NCBI RefSeq assembly: GCF_023145115.1
Contig: NZ_JAGLEJ010000013.1
Span: 1-64,000, forward strand
From: Algiphilus sp.
Lineage (GTDB): Bacteria > Pseudomonadota > Gammaproteobacteria > Nevskiales > Nevskiaceae
Length of the DNA: 64,000 bases
Direction of reading: 5' to 3'
In this document: positions 41,031-48,801 of the stretch, one piece after another
Layout: the number at the start of each line of letters is the position of its first letter
How positions within the stretch are numbered: position 1 is the stretch's first letter
Translations under genes and position numbers: made by a program
Notes under the pieces: model-generated
Told to the model about the DNA's origin: nothing
The model's database searches: none
The model's input: the letters and a program-made list of their open reading frames with translations, nothing else

Positions 41031-41137
41031 GCCGGAGCACGATGGAACCGCCGGACCCCACGGATTCAGGGAGCTGCCGGTACGAGAGACCGGAACGGCG
41101 GGGAGCATATTGCTCCGGCGCGTCGCTCCCACAATGC

Positions 41138-41217
41138 GGGGACAGTATACTTAATTTCCGCGCGTCACTTCTTGTGCCGCAAAAGGGGGGTCACAAGAAA
41201 TTAAGTATACTGTCCCC
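41138..41217. mobile_element. MITE/REP-like element with perfect 21-bp terminal inverted repeats
   Basis: The left arm starts GGGGACAGTATAC and ends TTAATTTC at 41158; the right arm (41197-41217) is its exact reverse complement. The 38-base centre includes TTCTTGTG and CACAAG, allowing an alternative inner stem. The termini match those of a second element at 55685-55759 (GGGGACAGTATA). No transposase is nearby, so it would be mobilised in trans, perhaps by a REP-associated tyrosine transposase; that assignment is inference. Confidence 0.7.
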
Positions 41218-41236
41218 GTGCGCCCCGGGAAAAGCA

Positions 41237-41375
41237 GGGAACCACAGGTTGCACAGATTTCCACAGATTGGCTTGGGTTCTGGTGTGCGCTGACTCTGTC
41301 AACGCCACCAGTAAACAATCCCTTCAATCTGTGAAATCTGTGGTTCTCTTTTCATCTGCGGCAATCTGCGGTTTC
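41237..41375 (+). repeat. Long palindromic repeat family, copy A
   Basis: This copy has outer arms GGGAACCACAG ... TCTGTGGTTCTC, inner palindrome CTGGTGTGCGCTGAC / GTCAACGCCACCAG, and the spacer AACAATCCCTTCAATCTG. An additional downstream arm ends ATCTGCGGTTTC. It begins 19 bases after the terminal-inverted-repeat element and shares its orientation with copy B. Confidence 0.75.
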
Positions 41376-41382
41376 AAGACCG

Positions 41383-41865
41383 TCAGCCCGCCAGCGCCGC
41401 CTCGATGTCGGCGCGCAGTTTCTCGGGCTTGTCGGTGGGCGCGTAGCGCTTGAGCACGGTGCCGTCCCTGCCGATCAGGAACTTGGTGAAGTTCCACTTG
41501 ATGGCACCGGTACCCAGCAGGCCGCTCTTCTCCTGCTTGAGATGGCGATAGAGCGGGTGGGCGTCGTCGCCGTTGACGTCGACCTTGGCGAACATCGGGA
41601 AGCTGACGTCGTAGGTCGTGCTGCAGAAGCTGGCGATCTCGTCGGCATCACCGGGTTCCTGATGCCCGAACTGGTTGCACGGGAAGCCCAGGATCTCGAA
41701 GCCGCGGTCCCGGAAGTCCCGGTAGAGCGTCTCCAGTCCCTTGTACTGCGGCGTGAAACCGCACTTGGAGGCCACGTTGACCACCAGCAGGACCTTGCCC
41801 TTGTAGGGCTCGAGCGTTCCCGCGGTGCCGTCCAGGCGCTGCGCTTCGATGTTGAAGATATCCAT
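41383..41865 (-). CDS. Glutathione peroxidase (BtuE-like thiol peroxidase)
   Basis: The 160-residue protein has the peroxidatic Cys35 in NVASKCGFTPQY, followed by FPCNQFGHQEP with a possible resolving cysteine, and WNFTKFLIGRDG. These are the Cys-type glutathione-peroxidase motifs; such bacterial enzymes often use thioredoxin. It reduces hydroperoxides. The ATG at 41865 has GGGAG upstream. It lies just beyond repeat copy A and is divergent from a symporter gene. Confidence 0.93.
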   Translation of the reverse strand: MDIFNIEAQRLDGTAGTLEPYKGKVLLVVNVASKCGFTPQYKGLETLYRDFRDRGFEILGFPCNQFGHQEPGDADEIASFCSTTYDVSFPMFAKVDVNGDDAHPLYRHLKQEKSGLLGTGAIKWNFTKFLIGRDGTVLKRYAPTDKPEKLRADIEAALAG

Positions 41866-42009
41866 TGATCCACTCCCGTGTGCCGGTCGGCAGCCTATCA
41901 CCGGCCGGGGTGCCTCGCGTGGGGCGGTGCGGCGTGTCGAGGACGGCCGGACTTGCCCGTGGCGCGGCACTGTGATTTGTTCTGCAGCGGCGATCCACGG
42001 GAGGAGGCG

Positions 42010-43560
42010 ATGGACGGGCTGCACTGGCTCGATTACGCGGTGCTCGCGGGCTATCTGGTGGTCCTGCTGGCGGTGTGCGTGCGCGTGGCGCGGCGCAGCC
42101 CGGACGCGGACGAGCTCTTCCTGGCCGGCCGCAGCCTCGGTGTCGGGGTGGTGGGGCTGTCGCTGTTCGCGTCCAACATATCGTCCACCACGCTGATCGG
42201 ACTGCCCGGCGCGGCGTGGGAATCCGGCATCGCGGTGGCGAACTACGAATGGATGGCCGCGCTGGTGCTGGTGTTCTCCGCCTTCTTCATCGTGCCGCGC
42301 CTGTTGCGCGCCCGTGTGACGACGGTTCCGCAGTGGCTGGAGGCGCGCTTCGGCGTCGGCATGCGGCGCTATCTGTCGGCCGTGACGGTGTTCCTGAGCA
42401 TCGTGCTGGATACCGCGGGCAGCCTCTACGCCGGTGCGCTGGTGCTCCTGATGTTCTTCCCGGCGCTGTCGCTGACGCCGACCATCGTCGTGATCGCCGT
42501 GGCCGCGGGGCTGTACACCGCGGCCGGCGGCCTGCGCGCCGTGGCCTACACCGATGTGCTGCAGACCGTGGTGCTGCTGGCCGGCTCGGTGCTGCTCACC
42601 GTGATGGTCTTCGGCGAGTTCGACTACTCGTGGTCGGCGGTGAAGGCGGCGCTGCCGCCGGAGCAGCTGTCACTGATCCGGCCGCTGGACGATCCGGCGC
42701 TGCCCTGGCTGGGTACGCTCATCGGTCTGCCGGTGCTGGGCTTCTACTACTGGACCATGAACCAGTACGTCTCGCAGCGGCTGCTCGGCGCCCGCGACGA
42801 GGCGACCGCCGGGCGCGGCGCCATGCTGGCGGCGGGACTGAAGCTGTTGCCGCTGTTCATCATGGTGCTGCCGGGGGCGATGGCGGCGGCACTGTTCACC
42901 GATCTCGACCGTGCCGACATGGTGTTCCCGACGCTGATCGCCGAATACGCGCCGGTCGGGGTGGCGGGGCTGATCCTCGCCGGGCTGCTGGCGGCGATCA
43001 TGTCGAGCGTGGATTCGGCGCTGAATTCGTCGTCGACCCTGATCTCGGTGGACTTCCTCCAGCCGCGCCGCCCGGACTGGGACGCGCGGCAGATGGCGCG
43101 CACCGGTCGCGTGGTCACGCTGTCGCTGATGGCGGTGGCGGCGCTGTGGGCACCCATGATCGACCGCTTCCCGGGGCTCTTCCACTATCTGCAGCAGGGA
43201 TTCGCCTATGTGGCGTCACCGCTGGTGGCGGTCTTCCTGCTGGGCAGCTTCTCGCGCTGGCTTGGCGCACGGGCGGCGCTGCGCGCCACGGTTACCGGGC
43301 ATCTGGTCAGCGCGGTGTGGTTCGCCGCCGCGCAGCTCGGCTGGACCGGCATCCACTTCACCATTGTCGCGGGCATCCTGGTAGCGATCACGGCGCTGGC
43401 TGCCGCGGCCTGGCAGTGGATCGAGGGCCGCGCCGGCGCGCAGGGCGCGGACACGCTGGCACCGGTCGGGCCGGGTCTGCGCGCACTGCCGCGCGACGTC
43501 TACGCGGCCGCCGGCGCGCTGGTGCTGATCACTGCGCTGCTGGTGCTTCTGTTCCGCTGA
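42010..43560 (+). CDS. Sodium:solute symporter family protein (SLC5-like)
   Basis: The 516-residue protein has about 13 membrane helices and SSS-family motifs: DELFLAGRSLGVGVVGLSLFASNISSTTLIGLPG near the N-terminus, GLYTAAGGLRAVAYTDVLQ, and GLLAAIMSSVDSALNSSSTL. The close SLC5/sialic-acid/glucose-type layout indicates sodium-driven uptake of a small organic solute; the solute is unknown. GGAGG precedes the ATG. Its end overlaps the convergent glucosylglycerol gene by 32 bases, so uptake of a compatible solute is a context-based guess. Confidence 0.85.
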   Translation: MDGLHWLDYAVLAGYLVVLLAVCVRVARRSPDADELFLAGRSLGVGVVGLSLFASNISSTTLIGLPGAAWESGIAVANYEWMAALVLVFSAFFIVPRLLRARVTTVPQWLEARFGVGMRRYLSAVTVFLSIVLDTAGSLYAGALVLLMFFPALSLTPTIVVIAVAAGLYTAAGGLRAVAYTDVLQTVVLLAGSVLLTVMVFGEFDYSWSAVKAALPPEQLSLIRPLDDPALPWLGTLIGLPVLGFYYWTMNQYVSQRLLGARDEATAGRGAMLAAGLKLLPLFIMVLPGAMAAALFTDLDRADMVFPTLIAEYAPVGVAGLILAGLLAAIMSSVDSALNSSSTLISVDFLQPRRPDWDARQMARTGRVVTLSLMAVAALWAPMIDRFPGLFHYLQQGFAYVASPLVAVFLLGSFSRWLGARAALRATVTGHLVSAVWFAAAQLGWTGIHFTIVAGILVAITALAAAAWQWIEGRAGAQGADTLAPVGPGLRALPRDVYAAAGALVLITALLVLLFR

Positions 43561-45796
43561 GCGGCTCGGGTGCCGGTTCGTCGACGGCGGCGAGAAAATC
43601 GTCGCCCCAGCGCGCGAGGTTGTAGTACTCGACGATCTCGTAGAGCTGGCGCAGCCGTCCCTCGGCCTCGGCGCGTCCCATGTTGAGGGCCACGTAGAGG
43701 GCCGAGGCGAGGTCGTCGGTATCGTGCGGGTTGGTGAGCAGGGCGCCCTTGAGCTCGGCGGCCGCGCCGGCGAACTCGGACAGCACCAGCACGCCGCGCC
43801 CGTCGATCGCGCCCTGCACGGCGACGTACTCCTTTGCCACCAGGTTGAGGCCGTCGCGCAGCGGCGTGATCCACATGACGTCGGCCATGGCGTAGTAGGC
43901 GACCAGGTCGGCGAAGGGCACCGGGCGGAAGAAGAACTGCACCGGTGTCCAGCCGACCCGGGAGAAGCGCCCGTTGATGCGCCCCACGGCCTGCTCGATG
44001 CGCGTCTGCAGCTCGGCGTAGACGCGCATCTCGCGCGCTGCCGGCACGCAGATGGTCATGAGCGTGACCTTGCCCTGCAGCTCGGGCTGGGCGTCGAGCA
44101 GCTGCTCGAAGGCGAGCAGCTTCTCCAGCGTGCCCTTGGTGTAGTCCAGGCGCTCGACCGACAGGATCAGCTTGACGCCCGCGACCTCGCTGCGCAGCGC
44201 GTCGAGCTTGCCGGCCTCGCGCGCGGCCGTCAGGGCGCCCTGCACGCGCCCCACGTCGAGCCCCACCGGATGGGCCCCCAGCCGCACGACGCGGTCGTTG
44301 ACCTGGAGCGCGGTGGTGACGTTCTCCAGCCCCATCGCGCAGCCGTAGGTCAGGAAGCGCGGCGCGCAGTGCACGCGGTCGAGAATGATCGACGGCGCGG
44401 CGCCGCGCACCACGTCGACGAAGTTCTCGACCTGGCGCGGGATGTGGAAGCCGACGTAGTCGCACTGCAGCAGGCTGCCGACGATCTGGCGCCGCCACGG
44501 GATGACGTTGAAGACGTCGGCCGACGGGAAGTAGGTGTGATGGAAGAACGCGATCTTGACGTCGTGACGCAGCTCGCGGAGGTAGGCCGGCACCAGCCAC
44601 AGGTTGTAGTCGTGGATCCATACCACGGCGCCGGGCGCGGCTTCGCGGGCCGCGGCCTCGGCGAAGATGCGGTTGACGCGCTGGAAGACCTGCCAGTGCT
44701 CCTCGCGGAATACCGCGCGTTCCCAGAAGGTGTGCAGCGTCGGCCAGAAGGCTTCCTTGGAGAAGCGCTTGTAGAAGATGTCGACGTCCTGCTTGGTGAG
44801 CAGGACGCGCGAGCACACCAGATTGGGATAGGCGTCGTCGTCGACGCTCGTATGGGCCTCGAAGGCACCCTTGCGCGGTTCGTGCGTGGTCCAGGCGACC
44901 CATGCGCCCTTGCGACCGCCGCCGAAGAAGCTCAGCAGGGTGGGGATGATGCCGTTGGGTGACTGGTGCGGGCGCCGCTCGAGCACGCCGTTGTCGACGT
45001 ATTCCTCGTACGGCAGGCGGTGATAGACCACCACCAGATCGGCCTTGCCGGTGTCCGCCGCGCGCGTGTCGATGGCCGATACGCCGCGGTCGCCGAGGAA
45101 GCCGAAGTGGGCGATGGCGTCGAGGATGCCGCCGCATCCCGGGCGCTCGGCGTGCAGCACGCGCGCGTTGTTGCGCGTGGCCTCCAGCAGGCCGCTCTCG
45201 GATGCCCCCACCGCGACCGCCTTGAAGCCGACCTGCAGCATGGAGAGGTCATTGAGCGTGTCGCCGGCCGCAAGCACCTCGTCCGGGTCGATGCCCAGCT
45301 GCCGGACCAGCGCGGTCAGCGAGCTGCCCTTGTTGACCCCGCGCGGCAGGACATCGAGATAGAGATCGGCGGAGTACAGGAGGTCGCAGTCCAGGGCCTC
45401 GACGGCGGCGCGGACCTCCTCGGTCACGGCATCCTCGTCGCAGAAGTACGAGCAGCGGCGTTCCTGCGGCAGCGCCTGGCGCTCGAGTCCGGGAAAGCCG
45501 TTCATGACTTCGACCACCGCCTGCTCGCCGGGCCAGTGTTCCTCGATGTGCGCCTGCATCGGCTGGATGGGCTGGCGCGTGTGGCCGTCCACCACCGTTG
45601 CACCGACGTCGCAGATCACGTAGTCCGGCGTCGGGATGGCGGGATCGTCCAGCAGCGGCATGACCGCTTCCAGCCCGCGCCCGGTGACATACGCGAGCTG
45701 GATGTCCGGGTGCCGGTCGATCAGATAGTAGAGGCGGTGGCGGTCCTCCGCCGTGCCGGCCAGGAAGGTGCCGTCGAGATCGGTTGCGAGGAGCAT
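43529..45796 (-). CDS. ggpPS: Bifunctional glucosylglycerol-phosphate phosphatase/synthase (GgpPS)
   Basis: The 755-residue fusion has an N-terminal HAD phosphatase (DLDGT at 6-10, AAGDTLNDLSML near 197) and a C-terminal GT20 glycosyltransferase (about 255-740). Segments such as VVYHRLPYEEY, SPNGIIPTLLSFF, SKEAFWPTLHTFW, VHD-like WIHDYNLWLVP and SWTP-like GWTPVQFFF match GgpS of cyanobacteria rather than trehalose-phosphate synthase OtsA. It would make glucosylglycerol-phosphate from ADP-glucose and glycerol-3-phosphate and dephosphorylate it, giving the osmoprotectant glucosylglycerol. A YcaD-like MFS gene lies 51 bases upstream in the same direction, the pairing reported for other salt-tolerant gammaproteobacteria. 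Confidence 0.88.
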   Translation of the reverse strand: MLLATDLDGTFLAGTAEDRHRLYYLIDRHPDIQLAYVTGRGLEAVMPLLDDPAIPTPDYVICDVGATVVDGHTRQPIQPMQAHIEEHWPGEQAVVEVMNGFPGLERQALPQERRCSYFCDEDAVTEEVRAAVEALDCDLLYSADLYLDVLPRGVNKGSSLTALVRQLGIDPDEVLAAGDTLNDLSMLQVGFKAVAVGASESGLLEATRNNARVLHAERPGCGGILDAIAHFGFLGDRGVSAIDTRAADTGKADLVVVYHRLPYEEYVDNGVLERRPHQSPNGIIPTLLSFFGGGRKGAWVAWTTHEPRKGAFEAHTSVDDDAYPNLVCSRVLLTKQDVDIFYKRFSKEAFWPTLHTFWERAVFREEHWQVFQRVNRIFAEAAAREAAPGAVVWIHDYNLWLVPAYLRELRHDVKIAFFHHTYFPSADVFNVIPWRRQIVGSLLQCDYVGFHIPRQVENFVDVVRGAAPSIILDRVHCAPRFLTYGCAMGLENVTTALQVNDRVVRLGAHPVGLDVGRVQGALTAAREAGKLDALRSEVAGVKLILSVERLDYTKGTLEKLLAFEQLLDAQPELQGKVTLMTICVPAAREMRVYAELQTRIEQAVGRINGRFSRVGWTPVQFFFRPVPFADLVAYYAMADVMWITPLRDGLNLVAKEYVAVQGAIDGRGVLVLSEFAGAAAELKGALLTNPHDTDDLASALYVALNMGRAEAEGRLRQLYEIVEYYNLARWGDDFLAAVDEPAPEPLSGTEAPAAQ

Positions 45797-45847
45797 GTCA
45801 TCTATTCTGACCGCAAACGCGCGACGCTGCCGCCCCGGCCCCGCCGT

Positions 45848-47251
45848 TCAGGGATGCCCGTAGGCGCTCGGCGGTGGCTCCTCGTCGCTCGGCGGCTCCT
45901 CCGAAGCCGGTGCCGGCGGGGCCGTCGGTTCGCCCGCGAGCACGGCGCTGATGCGTTCCTCGGCCTCCATCTCCAGTTCGGCATCGGCATCGGGCATCCA
46001 TTCATCGGAGGGCTCGGAGGTCTCGTCCTCGGCCAGCAGCTCCATGACCGCGGCCGATGTGCGCACCATCGGTACGAAGTTGCTCGACTGATCCCCGGCA
46101 ATGGTCGCATCGGCCCGGCGGGGCAGCGCATACCAGCCCGCGAACCACGCGATCGGCACCAGCAGGGCCGCGAAGAACAGCAGCAGGCTGCCCGGCCCCA
46201 TCATGCCCATGAACCAGCCCGCCAGGACGGGACCGAGCGCGGCGCCGGCGCCGTGGAGCAGCAGCAGCCAGCTGCTGCCGCCGATCAGCTGGTCGCTCTC
46301 CAGCCAGTCCGAAAGGTGCGCCGCGCACAGCGGATAGATCGCGAAGGCCATGCCGCCGTAGAGCAGCATCATCGGGAAGATCGCCATCGGCACGCGCTCC
46401 AGCAGCAGCGCGGCGACGACCGCCATGAGGGCGCCGCCGGCCGCGACCTCGCCCATCACGCGCCGCCGGTCGTGGTTGTCCGAGTAGCGTCCCACCGGGA
46501 GCTGGAGCAGTGCTCCGCCGACGATGGTCAGGCTCATCAGCGCGGCCACGCCGCGCTCGTCAAGGCCGATGCGCTGCGCGAACAGCGGCCCCATGCCCCA
46601 GAACGCACCCATCACCAGGCCGGAGCCGAAGCCGCCCACCACCGCCACCGGCGCAGCGCGCTGGATCACCCAGTACGACACCCGCTTGGCGTCGGACACG
46701 CTCGGCTGGCCGAGCTGGGTCATCGCCACCGGCACCAGCGACAGCGCCACCAGGATGGTGATCAGCGAGAACAGCTCGAAGCTCGTCGGCGATCCGGCCA
46801 GGATGAGCCACTGACCGGCCGCCAGGGCCATCAGGTTGACGATCATGTAGACCGCGAAGACGCTGCCGCGGCTCTCGGTGCTTGCCTGAGCGGTGAGCCA
46901 GCTCTCGATGACGTTGTACAGCCCGACCACCGTGATGCCGGTGAGCACGCGCAGCAGGCCCCAGAACCAGGGATCCACCCAGATGGCGTGCAGCACCGCC
47001 GTGCACGAGGCCACCGCCGCGAAGATCGCGAAGGCGCGGATGTGCCCGACCCGCCCGATGATCGCGGGCGCGACCACCGTGCCCAGCAGGAAGCCCACGA
47101 AATAGCACGACATCACCAGGCCGATGACGCCGGTGCTGAACCCTTCCAGGCCGCCGCGCACCGCCAGCAGGGTGCCGAGCAGGCCGCTGCCCAGCAGAAG
47201 CAGCGCGACGCCGCCGAGCAGAGCCGAAATCGGGAGGATGCGCGAGGTCAT
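45848..47251 (-). CDS. MFS transporter, YcaD-like
   Basis: The 467-residue protein has twelve hydrophobic segments and MFS/YcaD features (SCYFVGFLLGTVVAPAIIGRVGHIRAFAIFAA near residue 50, NVIESWLTAQASTESRGSVFAVYM, GLDERGVAALMSLTIVGGALLQLPVGRYSDNHDRRRVM). The C-terminal 75 residues are a long acidic, proline-rich cytoplasmic tail that typical YcaD lacks. Because it precedes ggpPS, export or retention of glucosylglycerol is the likely context, though the substrate is unproven. Confidence 0.82.
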   Translation of the reverse strand: MTSRILPISALLGGVALLLLGSGLLGTLLAVRGGLEGFSTGVIGLVMSCYFVGFLLGTVVAPAIIGRVGHIRAFAIFAAVASCTAVLHAIWVDPWFWGLLRVLTGITVVGLYNVIESWLTAQASTESRGSVFAVYMIVNLMALAAGQWLILAGSPTSFELFSLITILVALSLVPVAMTQLGQPSVSDAKRVSYWVIQRAAPVAVVGGFGSGLVMGAFWGMGPLFAQRIGLDERGVAALMSLTIVGGALLQLPVGRYSDNHDRRRVMGEVAAGGALMAVVAALLLERVPMAIFPMMLLYGGMAFAIYPLCAAHLSDWLESDQLIGGSSWLLLLHGAGAALGPVLAGWFMGMMGPGSLLLFFAALLVPIAWFAGWYALPRRADATIAGDQSSNFVPMVRTSAAVMELLAEDETSEPSDEWMPDADAELEMEAEERISAVLAGEPTAPPAPASEEPPSDEEPPPSAYGHP

Positions 47252-47265
47252 GCGGCTGCGGTACG

Positions 47266-47299
47266 AAAAAGGGCGAGCGCGATTCTATCGCGCCCGCCC
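47266..47299 (-). terminator. Rho-independent terminator of the porin gene
   Basis: On the minus strand a hairpin (GGGCG-GCGCGAT arms with one mismatch, 3-base loop; 47271-47299) is followed directly by TTTTT (47270-47266). It lies about 50 bases after the porin stop and just before the MFS start, so it separates the porin from the MFS-ggpPS operon. Confidence 0.85.
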
Positions 47300-47349
47300 G
47301 GTGGTGATGCCCATTGCTGCCACCGTTCCGGGCGGCAGCGTTTCCACGG

Positions 47350-48453
47350 TCAGAAGTAGTAGCCGACGTTGACGTTGAATCGGCTGTTCCAGTCGTCGGT
47401 ATCGCCCACCATCGAGCCACCGATGAAGGGCTGGTTCTGCGCCACGATGAAGTCGAAGTAGGCGAAGACGCCGCCCGCCACCACCGAGAAGCCGGTGACG
47501 TTCATGGTGGTGTCTTCCAGATCCTGCGACTTGTCGGTCACCAGGCTGTAGTCGTTGTAGAACTGCACGGCGCTGATCGGACCGATGGAAACGTCCACGT
47601 TGTAGGCCACGTTGGCCGTGTAGATCGTCGACTCCGCCGGGATCGCATCGAGGAAGCTGTAGGCGCCGACCGTCATGATCTCGGCGCCGGAGTCGAGGTC
47701 GTACTCGTAGTCGGCGGCCTGCAGCATGATGTTGAAGGGACCGTAGTTGCCGTTGATGTGCGCGGCGTAGGCCTGGTAGTCGCCGGCCGAGCCGCTGCCG
47801 CTCTTCAGCGAGCCGAACAGGCCCGAGAGCCCGAACTCGGTACCGCCTGCCGTGTAGGTCGCCCGCAGCGAGCCGGTGTTCGCCTCGGCGAGCTCGGTGC
47901 CGTTGACGTCGTCGCCGATGACATCGTACGAGTAGCGATCCGCACGGTTGTCGACGAAGCCGTCGATGCCGCCCTGCTCGTCGTTCTTGAAGAAGCCGAT
48001 CTGCAGGCCGATGGGGCCGAGATCGCCGTCGGCCACCGCGCCGAAGTCGTAGTCGTCCTCGAGCCCCACGTAGTAGGCGCTGCTGAAGAAGAAGTTGTGC
48101 GAGTTGTAGGGGCGCACGCCGAAGGGCACCTGCTGGATGCCGATGCGGCCCTGCCAGGAATCGCTGAAGTCATAGCCCACCCACGCGTGGTGGATGACCT
48201 CCATGTACTGGTAGTAGCGCCACTCGGCCGACAGGATGACGTCGCCGACCGAGCCATCCAGGTTGATGCGGAAGGTATCCAGATCCAGGTCGCCGCCACG
48301 GTTGCGGTTCTGCGGCACGTAATCCTCGAAGCTGTACTGGAAGCGCACTGCGCCGCCGACGCTGATGCCGTCCTCCTTTTCCTCGGCCTGCACGCCCCCC
48401 GCCGCGGTCGCGATGGCGGCGGCGATCATCCAGGCTCCATAGTTGCGTCTCAT
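47350..48453 (-). CDS. Outer-membrane porin-like beta-barrel protein
   Basis: The 367-residue protein has a signal peptide (MRRNYGAWMIAAAIATAAGGVQAEE) and alternating beta-strand segments rich in aromatic residues, ending in NVNVGYYF with the C-terminal Phe typical of barrel insertion. It resembles phosphate-selective/trimeric porin-like proteins; substrate unknown. The ATG at 48453 has GAGGGG upstream at good spacing; another ATG lies 6 bases earlier. It is transcribed separately from the downstream MFS gene because of a strong terminator. Confidence 0.82.
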   Translation of the reverse strand: MRRNYGAWMIAAAIATAAGGVQAEEKEDGISVGGAVRFQYSFEDYVPQNRNRGGDLDLDTFRINLDGSVGDVILSAEWRYYQYMEVIHHAWVGYDFSDSWQGRIGIQQVPFGVRPYNSHNFFFSSAYYVGLEDDYDFGAVADGDLGPIGLQIGFFKNDEQGGIDGFVDNRADRYSYDVIGDDVNGTELAEANTGSLRATYTAGGTEFGLSGLFGSLKSGSGSAGDYQAYAAHINGNYGPFNIMLQAADYEYDLDSGAEIMTVGAYSFLDAIPAESTIYTANVAYNVDVSIGPISAVQFYNDYSLVTDKSQDLEDTTMNVTGFSVVAGGVFAYFDFIVAQNQPFIGGSMVGDTDDWNSRFNVNVGYYF

Positions 48454-48801
48454 GCTCATCCCCTCTTTCTCGTTGGAAGAATCCGGAGCGTGCGGGCGCG
48501 ACGCTCCATCCTCGCGGCGGCCGGCCGCGGGTGCGACCGGCAGCCTCGATGGGTTTCGGGATGGAGAACCGGCGCGGTCGGGATCGGTCGGCACCGCGGC
48601 GCGGCCCCGGAAGGCCCTGCGAGCGGTTCGGCGATGTCGTCCATCCGCGTGTCTCCCCGGCGCGGCATCTGGCGGATGCCGACGTCCCCCCAGTCCTGAT
48701 TGCACCCTAACGGTGCGGCGCGGCGATTGCAAAGCCCTTGCAGGGGGCCGGAACGCGCAAGGGGCCTTGCGGCCCCTTGCACGCTGCCCGACGTCGTGGG
48801 T
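48454..48801. other. Intergenic region between porin and acyl-CoA dehydrogenase
   Basis: No gene is supported in these 348 bases. The right part holds the hairpin at 48757-48780 after the dehydrogenase gene; the left part holds the porin leader and ribosome site. A small hairpin (GGAGCGT ... ACGCTCC) lies at about 48486-48508. No clear promoter hexamers were found. Confidence 0.55.
48757..48780 (-). terminator. Hairpin after the acyl-CoA dehydrogenase gene
   Basis: GCAAGGGGCC and GGCCCCTTGC form a perfect 10-bp stem with a 4-base loop, 22 bases past the stop codon on the minus strand. No long T-run follows. It is the only strong terminator candidate for this gene. Confidence 0.6.

Larger units (their letters stand above)
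41031..41382. other. Repeat-rich intergenic region after tgt
   Basis: No gene is supported in these 352 bases. It contains a small hairpin (GGAGCA-TAT-TGCTCC, 41102-41116), a terminal-inverted-repeat element (41138-41217) and a copy of the long repeat family (41237-41375), and ends at the glutathione peroxidase stop codon. Confidence 0.7.

Noticed and set aside
43529..45796. Trehalose-phosphate synthase/phosphatase (OtsAB) assignment
   Set aside because: The HAD domain is N-terminal and the GT20 segments (YHRLPYEEY, SPNGIIPTL, SKEAFWP) match glucosylglycerol-phosphate synthases better than OtsA.
44966..47359. Long plus-strand open frame opposite the ggpPS and MFS genes
   Set aside because: It spans two real genes in antisense and has His/Arg/Gln-rich low-complexity composition.
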